From Phlegmacium glaucopus (taxonomy: Eukaryota; Basidiomycota; Agaricomycetes; Agaricales; Cortinariaceae), in assembly GCA_015039465.1 (NCBI GenBank), contig MU130363.1, positions 1-64,000 of the forward strand: 64,000 bases of DNA, given 5' to 3'. Within the stretch, counting starts at the first letter, position 1. Each line of letters begins with the position of its first letter. Positions 10,498-19,232 of the stretch are shown here, piece by piece. The position numbers and the translations under genes were made by a program. The notes under the pieces were generated by a model. It ran no database searches and was not told the DNA's origin. It worked only from the letters and a program-made list of their open reading frames with translations.

Positions 10498-13400
10498 CTA
10501 GAACACCGTAACGCCATTTTGAGTTCCCGCATATTGTGATTTCATGTCGTCCAAATCACCAGCATCGTCCTGGCTCTTGTAATCGTACTGAGATAAACTT
10601 CCGAGGTCACTTTGTCCAGTGACTGACGCAGAGCCAAACGAGGTCCTGCGTCGGAGGCGGTCGCTTTGCGAGTAAGTCAGACTGGGACCACTGCCGCCTA
10701 CGACGCTGCCGTTATCAGTCACACTGGGACCGGCATCTTGAGAAACGATCGAGGAGGCATAACTGTACGTGCTGCGTTTAGCTCCATTGGCTCCTCGAGG
10801 AATTCCTGAGCCGAAAGGACCAGGCGTATTGAACATGGGTAAACCCGAAGAGTAGGTCGCTTGAGAGCGGAGCGATTGGACGTCAGATGGAATGTAACCA
10901 ATAGCATCATGTGTGCGATAGTAACTCGGATCGAAGCGGCTGGGGGTACCTGACCTACGGCTTAGCGCTAAGGCATGTCGTTAGTAAACAACTCATAATA
11001 AATTGAAGGGACGTACGATCAGCAGACATAGGTCCTGCAGTGGATGGCAGGTAATCACGAGCATTCGTCTCGTGCCGACGGAATGGTTCCATCGATTTGA
11101 CGAGAGAACGACGAGGCTTGCTAAACTGGATCATGCTAGGTTGCAAATTATTCAAAGGTCCTTCAACAAGGTTGTTTTTTTCCTTGTAATGAGTCAAGAG
11201 GTAATGCCAAAGGGGATGCTAAGAAAGGAAGGAAAATCAGTACTGAAACTACGAGAAGCAGAGTAACCAAAAAAACAGACCTTGCTCAGGACTTTAGGGT
11301 TTCCAAGAATAACAACACCATACTTGGCACGAGTGAGAGCGACATTCAAACGTCTCGGGTCATTCAGGAACCCAATACCCTGGTGTTCATTACTTCGAAC
11401 ACAGCTGAGAATGATATAATCCTTCTCTCGTCCTTGGAAAGCATCGACACTAGCCACCTCGATCTCCTTGTAAAGATCCTTCTTAAGAGAACCATTGAAC
11501 TGCATATAATTAACGATATACGATCGCTGGCCTTCATATGGCGTAACAACACCAATCTGATTAGGCATCACACCAGATTTGAAGAATTTCGTGACGATCT
11601 TTTCCACATTCGATGCCTCGGTCCTGTTTAAGAAGGATGTTCCACTGCTAGAAATCTCCTCCTGGCCCAAATTCTGATAGAAGAACATGGGAGTATCGGG
11701 GACGGGCCAAGGGAAATCAACGTTCTTCCTCAAACGCTCAGGAGCAGTGACACCGTTTTGCAAGGTGCCTTCGTAGAACATGTTGGATGGGAACTCGGAC
11801 AGACAAGGATGCATACGGTATTGGACTTGGAGGCGAATGGGTCTGTTGCCAAGCACGACGAGACGTTCGAAAAGTGATTGTGTGAGACCTGCACGAGCAG
11901 CTTTCTTGTTCATGATGACAGGACCAAGTTGCTAATGACAGAGATGAGTATGGCATCAAGAATGAGGAAAGTGTCCAGGTTACCTGGTGGTCTCCGACTA
12001 AAACAACCTGTTTACACCCAAGAACTAGCGGAATCATACATTCTAGATGGAAATTTTGAGTGAGCACAACTAGATAGAGAGTGGACAGACAGTCATACCT
12101 GGCTCAGCTGCCTGAGTAGCCTCATCGATCAAAACGGTCCTAAACTTCAACTTGCTCAACCTCGGATCACCCGCTCCAACACAAGTACAACAAATCACAT
12201 CTGCCGCCAACAAAATCTCCTTCTCACATTGCCGAATCAAAGTCTTATACTTCCTCTCGTCATTGCTACTCAATTCTCCTTGCTCATTCTTCAACATGAT
12301 CAACTTCTGCAACTCGACATGCGTGGTACTATTCGCAACTTGTTGGTGAAGAGTGAGGAAGGCGACGCTTGAATCGAGAGCTTCTCGAGATTTGGCAGTC
12401 AAGCGGACAACTTTGAGTCCGGTAATATGAATTTTCTCTGTAAGTTGATCGACTGCGACGTTGGACGGAGCGCATACAAGGACTTGTCCCGGATTCATTT
12501 TGGCAAGATGATAGACAATCGACGCCGACGTCACGGTTTTACCCGTTCCTGGAGGTCCTTGAATCAGGCTGATGGGCTTTTGGAGTACGCTTTTGACAGC
12601 AAACATCTGCGAGTGATTGAGTTCAGGAAGACCAGGTGCTGAGAAACGCTTCGGCATTTGAGTACGGAGAGACTGGGGCTCAAGTTCATGTCCAAGAAGT
12701 TTGTGGTACTACGAAGGAAGCAAAAGGATAAGTATATATGCGCTGTATTGAACACGCATTACTCACAATATAACCACTGACACTCTTTTCGTCAACAGCA
12801 AAAGTCTTCATTGCAAGTTGCATCCTATCGAAGCTAGTGGACTTCCAGACAAAGTCTGCAGCGAAGTTATGTGTGCATTCGGATGGCACACCTTCGGTCC
12901 TTCGCAACTCTAGCCCAATTTCATCAGAGACATCTGCAAATGCGTGAATATATATAAAATCAAAGCCAGAGATCAGAAACTCACTGTTGGGAATCTTGAT
13001 AACATGCCCAACGCCCTCCCAGGCCTTATGCAGTTCTCCTTGATACCTCAATCTGAGCTCATCTCCAACGGCCAACCTCACTTCTCCACTTTCCAATTTA
13101 GGAAGACAGAACCAAGCAACTCGCTTTTGATTCAAACCAAGATCCCATCTAACAGTGATGTCCGTCTGGGTCTGGCTTTCCTTCAGCCTTTTATCGTAGT
13201 CCGCTTCGATCTTAACCAGAGGGCCAAAAATGTTTTGGTACTGGGAGGCGTCTTTGTAGCGCAACAAAATAGATTGAGGTTCATCATCGACACCTGGCTT
13301 CTGAAGATCTTCGAGAGTAGCATTCGCATTATCACGCCACAGATCTTCAAGGCGATTGATCTGAGCAAAGGAAATTTGACGAGAACGCAGCTGCTCTGTT

Positions 13401-14172
13401 TCGCTGGGTGAGGCAACCAACCACGTTAAGAAAGAGCGATCATCTATGAGAGGAGCCCAAAGTGATGAATTCCAGGATATATCTTTCGAAATTGCCGCGC
13501 AAGGTTGGCTGACGAAGGATGCATTAGTAAGCGAAGTTAAGATTCGAACGAGAACTACACAAACTCACCGGCAAAGCAAGACGACGACCGTGTCACTTTT
13601 AGCTGGAATGAATCCAAGCATGAAAACATTCTTGCTGCCACAGTTGTAACATTCCGGAGTGGTTTCGCCAAGAGCACTCTCTGCGTGCAAGATGACTTCC
13701 TTATGTTTGGCTCTAACGAGATGATTTACGATATGGGAAGCCGATGTGTTCCCTCGAGAGTTGCAAAACCACTTGGAACATATAAGGCATTTAACAACCG
13801 AAGCTGGTGAATGGATGCCACAGTAACTAAAAAACCACATCAATAAAATTGTCAGATTTAATCTGGAAAAAATGGCGCTACGCACCTGCAAGCATGGGGC
13901 GGCAAATCAAGAACGCCGTCATCTTTTAGATCATCCAAGACTGCATCAAAATCTTCGTCGAGGCCATTACGTGCCTGCTGGTGCTGGTGGTGATTCGTAT
14001 GTTCGTGGGTCACCGAAGAAGCGCCGTTATATTCTGAAAGTGAATGACTGGAAAGATCTACTGAGGTACCATCATGAGTACTGGCGGTGTAAACAGAAGA
14101 GTTGTCGTCTACAACTCCCAAGCCACCGTAAGAAGAAGCGGAATCGTATTGAAAATTGTCAAAGGAATCCAT
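10498..14172 (-). CDS. upf1: RNA helicase UPF1 (NAM7), nonsense-mediated decay
   Basis: ATP-dependent 5'-3' RNA helicase, central to nonsense-mediated mRNA decay in the cytoplasm. There are nine exons: 14172-13886, 13826-13569, 13508-12985, 12933-12767, 12708-12099, 12042-11984, 11931-11281, 11218-11017 and 10967-10498. They encode 1,075 residues, within the normal UPF1 range. The Cys/His-rich UPF2-binding domain starts near residue 93 ([14 protein letters not shown], later [14 protein letters not shown]). The SF1 helicase core follows: Walker A GPPGTGKT at about 463-470, Walker [11 protein letters not shown], then [31 protein letters not shown] and LNVALTRAK. The C-terminal tail is Ser/Gln/Tyr-rich with SQ dipeptides ([16 protein letters not shown]), typical of phosphorylated UPF1 tails. 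The start at [10 protein letters not shown] matches a usual UPF1 N-terminus; a Met 14 codons upstream is less likely. A chimeric paralog lies head to head. Confidence 0.95.
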
Positions 14173-14393
14173 GTTGTTGGGCAAGTTCAAGTTGTATACC
14201 GGTGCAGTTAACAAATTATCGGTACCGTCCTGCTGACTCAGCGAGCATCACAGCGCCGGGCCATGAATATTTTGCTCATTGCTCAAGCACCATTGTGTTG
14301 GATGAAATCATGTATGTATAAGGATAGATCTTCTTAGCCTTTCACTGTATAACGACCTATCTTCGGTTTCTCACGAAGATACAAATCAACACC
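14173..14393. promoter_or_regulatory. Divergent promoter region between UPF1 copies
   Basis: Only 221 bp separate the two start codons, so both genes must share or interleave their promoters. The right half is not pure promoter. It still aligns with UPF1 exon 1 (for example TATAACGAC and TCTTCGGT blocks at 14350-14373), so the second copy is expressed, if at all, from sequence that was once coding. I cannot assign a TATA box with confidence. Confidence 0.5.
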
Positions 14394-17300
14394 ATGGTCG
14401 ACAAGGAATTTGATACCGTCTCGGATGATGAAAGCGTTCTTGATCTGCCGCCCCATGCTTGCAGGTGCGCAGTAACGTTTTATCCAGTTATAACCAACAA
14501 TATATCGATGTGATTTTTTAGTTACTGTGGCATCCATTCACCAGCCTCCGTTGTTAAATGTCTTATATGTTCCAAGTGGTTTTGCAACTCTCGAGGGAAT
14601 ACATCGGCTTCCCATATCGTAAATCATCTCGTTAGAGCCAAACACAAGCAAGTCATCTTGCATGCAGATAGTGCTCTTGGCGAAACCACTCCGGAATGTT
14701 ACAACTGTGGCAGCAAGAATGTTTTCATGCTTGGATTCATTCCAGCTAAGAGTGACACGGTCGTCGTCTTGCTTTGCCGGTGAGTTGGTGTAGTTCTTGT
14801 TCGAATCTTAACTTACCTTACTAATTCGTCTTTCGTTAGCCAACCTTGCGCGGTGATTTCGAAAGACATCTCCTGGAATTCATCACTTTGGGCTCCTCTC
14901 ATAGCTGACCGCTCTTTCTTAACGTGGTTGGTTGCCTCGCCCAGCGAAACAGAGCAGCTGCGTTCTCGTCAAATTTCCTTTGCTCAGATCAATCGCCTTG
15001 AAGATCTGTGGCGTGATAATGCGAATGCTACTCTCGAAGATCTTCAGAAGCCAGGTGTCGATGATGAACCTCAATCTATTTTGTTGCGCTACAAAGACGC
15101 CTACCAGTACCAAAACATTTTTGGCCCTCTCGTTAAGATCGAAGCGGACTACGATAAAAGGCTGAAGGAAAGCCAGACCCAGACGGACATCACTGTTAGA
15201 TGGGATCTTGGTTTGAATCAAAAGCGAGTTGCTTGGTTCTGTCTTCCTAAATTGGAAAGTGGAGAAGTGAGGTTGGCCGTTGGAGATGAGCTCAGGTTGA
15301 GGTATCAAGGAGAATTGCATAAGGCCTGGGAAGGTGTTGGGCATATTATCAAAGTTCCCAACAGTGAGCCTCTGATCTCCGGCTTCGAACGTTTTTTATT
15401 CACACATTTGCTTTGTAGATGTCTCTGATGAAATTGGGTTAGCGTTGCAAAGGACCGAAGGTGTGCCATCCGAATGCACACATAACTTCGCTGCAGACTT
15501 TGTCTGGAAGTCCACTAGCTTCGATAGGATGCAACTTGCAATGAAGACTTTTGCTGTTGACGAAAAGAGTGTCAGTGGTTACATTGTGAGTAATACATGT
15601 TCAATACAGCGCATATATACTTATCCTTTTGCTTCCTTCGTAGTACCACAAACTTCTTGGACATGAACTTGAGCCCCAGTCTCTCCGCACTCAAATGCCG
15701 AAGAGTTTCTCAGCGCCTGGTCTTCCTGAACTCAATCACTCGCAGACATTTGCTGTCAAAATCGTACTCCAAAAGCCCATCAGCCTGATTCAAGGACCTC
15801 CAGGAACGGGTAAAACCGTGACGTCGGCGTCGATTGTCTATCATCTTGCCAAAATGAATCCGGGACAAGTCCTTGTATGCGCTCCGTCCAACGTCGCAGT
15901 CGATCAACTTACAGAGAAAATTCATATTACCGGACTCAAAGTCGTCCGCTTGACTGCCAAATCTCGAGAAGCTCTCGATTCAAGCGTCGCCTTCCTCACT
16001 CTTCACCAACAAGTTGCGAATAGTACCACGCATGTCGAGTTGCAGAAGTTGATCATGTTGAAGAATGAGCAAGGAGAATTGAGTAGCAATGATGAGAGGA
16101 AGTATAAGACTTTGATTCGGCAGTGTGAGAAGGAGATTTTGTTGGCGGCAGATGTGATTTGTTGTACTTGTGTTGGAGCGGGTGATCCGAGGTTGAGCAA
16201 GTTGAAGTTTAGGACTGTTTTAATTGATGAGGCTACTCAGGCAACTGAGCCAGGTGTGACTTTATCCTATTTCCAGTTTCCGTCCGGTTGTGTTGACTTT
16301 GATTTTGTTAGAATGTATGATTCCACTTGTTCTCGGGTGTAAACAGGCTGTTTTAGTTGGAGATCACCAGGTAACCCGGGCACTATTCCCATTCTTGACA
16401 TCATACCCATTTCTCTCATTAGCAACTTGGTCCTGTCATCATGAACAAGAAAGCTGCTCGTGCAGGTCTCACACAATCACTTTTCGAACGCCTCGTCGTG
16501 CTCGGCAACAGACCCATTCGCCTCCAAGTCCAATACCGTATGCATCCTTGTCTGTCCGAGTTCCCATCCAACATGTTCTACGAAGGCACCTTGCAAAACG
16601 GTGTCATTGCTCCTGAGCGTTTGAGGAAGAACGTTGATTTCCCTTGGCCTGTCCCCGATACTCCCATGTTCTTCTATCAGAATTTGGGCCAGGAGGAGAT
16701 TTCTAGCAGTGGAACATCCTTCTTAAACAGGACCGAGGCATCGAATGTGGAAAAGATCGTCACGAAATTCTTCAAATCTGGTGTGATGCCTAATCAGATT
16801 GGTGTTGTTACGCCATATGAAGGCCAGCGATCGTATATCGTTAATTATATGCAGTTCAATGGTTCTCTTAAGAAGGATCTTTACAAGGAGATCGAGGTGG
16901 CTAGTGTCGATGCTTTCCAAGGACGAGAGAAGGATTATATCATTCTCAGCTGTGTTCGAAGTAATGAACACCAGGGTATTGGGTTCCTGAATGACCCGAG
17001 ACGTTTGAATGTCGCTCTCACTCGTGCCAAGTACGGTGTTGTTATTCTTGGAAATCCTAAAGTCCTGAGCAAGGTGTGTTTTTTTGGTTACTCTGCTCGT
17101 AGCTTCAGTACTGATCTTCCTTCCTTCCCTCCTTAGCATCCTCTTTGGCACTACCTCTTGACTCATTACAGGGAGAAAAACAATCTTGTTGAAGGACCTT
17201 TGAATAATTTGCAACCTAGCATGATCCAGTTTAGCAAGCCTTATCGTTCTCTCGACAAATTGATTAAACCATTCCGTCGAGATGCTCGTGAATACCTGCC

Positions 17301-18656
17301 GTTCACTCCAGAACCCGTATCTGCTGATCGTATGTCCCTTTTTTTTACTTTACTACGAGTTTTTACTAACGGCCTGCCTTAGCTTTAAGCCGTGGGTCAG
17401 GTACTCCCAGCGGCTTCGATCCGAGTTACTATCGCACACATGATGCTATTGGCTCCTCGATTGTTTCTCAAGATGCCGGTCCCAGTGTGACTGATAACGG
17501 CAGTGTCGTAGGCGGCAGTGGTCCCAGTCTGACTTACTCGCAAAGCGACCGTCTCCGACGCAGGACCTCGTTTGGCTCTGCGTCAGTCACTAGACAAAGT
17601 GACCTCGGAAGTTTATCTCAGTACGATTACAAGAGCCAGGACGATGCTGGTGATTTGGACGACATGAAATCACAATATGCGGACCGTCTCCGACGCAGGA
17701 CCTCGTTTGGCTCTGCGTCGGTCACTGGACAAAGTGACCTTGGAAGTTTATCTCAGTACGATTACAAGAGCCAGGACGATGCTGGTGATTTCCCTTCTGC
17801 CCCAGCAAATACGGAAGTTATCGGCGCGATGGGTGCCCTTAACGAGGAGATCTACCAGACGTGTGTACAGCTTGTTGGAACTCTGGAGCGTACGAGTACA
17901 CACTCGAACAAACACAAGTTGCAATCCCAGAAGGTATTAGGTGACCACCTCACTGCGATGATGGAAGATCAGGCGACCAGGACGACGCCTGGTTATAATC
18001 GCCGTCTCCTGCAGGCTGTCCTTGAGGTGTTCATGGTCCATTGGTGTTCGTCAATCATCGAGGCCTTCTATCCCAGTCAGGAATCTTTTGCCGATTTATT
18101 GGATCGGCTCTCGGCCAAGACTGCAAGGACTTCAGGGGCAGCCATTCGTGGGAAGCTGATTGAAGTCGTTGAATCCGGTACACCTTACACTGATAATATC
18201 AATTTTCACGCATGGGTGCTTGATATTACCCAAGAACTTGAATGGTTTTTGATGATTGCGGGACTGAGAATAAAGGCTTGGCGTACTCATCTCCTCTTCA
18301 CGAAGACTCTGGCCCTCGTCAAGGTAGCTTACGATCTAAGAACTGCCATGGCGGAACAGGATTTCCAGGGAGGTCTAGAAGTTGTTATCGTATCGCCAGA
18401 CACGCCTTTCCATGCAAAATGGATGACGGACGCTGATGCCGATTCCAGGAAAGGTGATACGGATTGGCATTCACGTCTGGAATTTGTCGCTGGTACGACT
18501 GGGATAGGTTTGCACCGCAAACTGTCGGAAAGAGTGGATGGACATTTACAGAATAGGATTGACGTGGAGCTGAAGCCAAAGGTTATCCTGACTCGGACTT
18601 TCGGCGTAAAGGTTAAACCGTCTTTCACTAGATCCATCGCAAGCGGATACCGTTGA
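14394..18656 (+). CDS. Chimeric UPF1-like helicase fused to neighbour's C-terminal domain
   Basis: Nine exons: 14394-14464, 14522-14779, 14840-15363, 15419-15585, 15644-16253, 16312-16370, 16423-17073, 17137-17329 and 17383-18656. They encode an open frame of 1,268 residues. Residues 1-980 are UPF1. The Cys/His domain, Walker A (GPPGTGKT, about 391-398), [25 protein letters not shown] and LNVALTRAK are all retained. Differences from UPF1: the N-terminus is cut to about 20 residues before the Cys/His domain, 47 residues are missing between DAIG and SSIVSQ, and a 45-residue tail unit is tandemly repeated (900-944, then 945-980). From residue 981 ([12 protein letters not shown]) to the end the protein is homologous to the C-terminal domain of the gene at 19233-22075, about three quarters identical by eye in its first half. 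ATPase activity is plausible; any role in decay is unknown. Confidence 0.85.
17547..17789 (+). repeat. 135-bp tandem duplication at fusion joint
   Basis: Unit 1 spans 17547-17681; unit 2 starts at 17682 and runs 108 bp until the UPF1 homology ends. The units encode the [15 protein letters not shown]...DAGD tail segment and differ at very few positions (for example Arg versus Gly after SASVT). UPF1 itself has this segment once. The second unit stops exactly where homology to the neighbouring gene begins. Confidence 0.92.
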
Positions 18657-19232
18657 ACATGGAATATGTTCAAAGCGTTGGGCGCTGGCCTTCGAGTTCA
18701 AGATTATTGGGCATTTAATATCATAATAGTAGCAAAGAATACTAATAGCTAACTGTCTATTAATCAATTATACCTAACCGTTGTAACGGCACTTTGCCAC
18801 CGTCTTTGTATGCTTAAATTTAATCTATTTATTGCTTTGATCCTGGTTAGCTATCGATGGATGAAGCTCATTGTAGGACGTATATACAAATGTTGTTACA
18901 TAAATAAAATGCTGTGCGTACAACTAACCGTAAGGTGTCAACGTTTCAACATTTACACAGCATTCGCCAAAATAGGGGTCTCCGAAAGATTTGCGGGGGG
19001 AGTCCAATGTATGGATTGATATATAGTAGTACTACAAGTCCTTGAAATCGAACAAATTAACCATATACAAAATCAGTGCGGGTTCATATACATAAGGGGA
19101 AAGGAAAAATTAGTCTGTCTACCCAGTCAGTGGCAAAATGCAATCAAACCTAGTAGCAACCTGGAGGTATATCTCGATATTCCCTCTGGTGTGACAATAT
19201 ATATATATGCGATCTAATGAAAAAAAAAACGG
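18657..19232. other. Tail-to-tail intergenic region
   Basis: The 3' ends of the chimeric gene and of the coiled-coil gene meet here. It contains an (AT)n stretch near 19197-19208 and a poly-A run next to the stop of the minus-strand gene. No gene was recognised. Confidence 0.45.

Larger units (their letters stand above)
10498..17789. repeat. Large inverted duplication of UPF1
   Basis: Arms 14172-10498 (minus) and about 14340-17789 (plus) are homologous in inverted orientation around a centre near 14.2-14.3 kb. Exons 2-7 have identical lengths in both arms (258, 524, 167, 610, 59 and 651 nt) with the same intron positions and phases. By hand comparison exon 7 differs at 6 of 651 positions and exon 2 at about 9 of 258. 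Exon 6 differs at 6 of 59 and intron 6 at about 11 of 52; intron 5 hardly aligns. Confidence 0.92.

Noticed and set aside
14334..14537. Minus-strand open frame overlapping exon 1 of the second UPF1 copy
   Set aside because: It is antisense to sequence that aligns with UPF1 exons 1-2 and spans an intron; it has no family motif of its own.
14790..14815. tRNA B-box-like GTTCGAATC
   Set aside because: It lies inside UPF1 intron 2, has no cloverleaf partner sequence, and a related version occurs in the other copy's intron.
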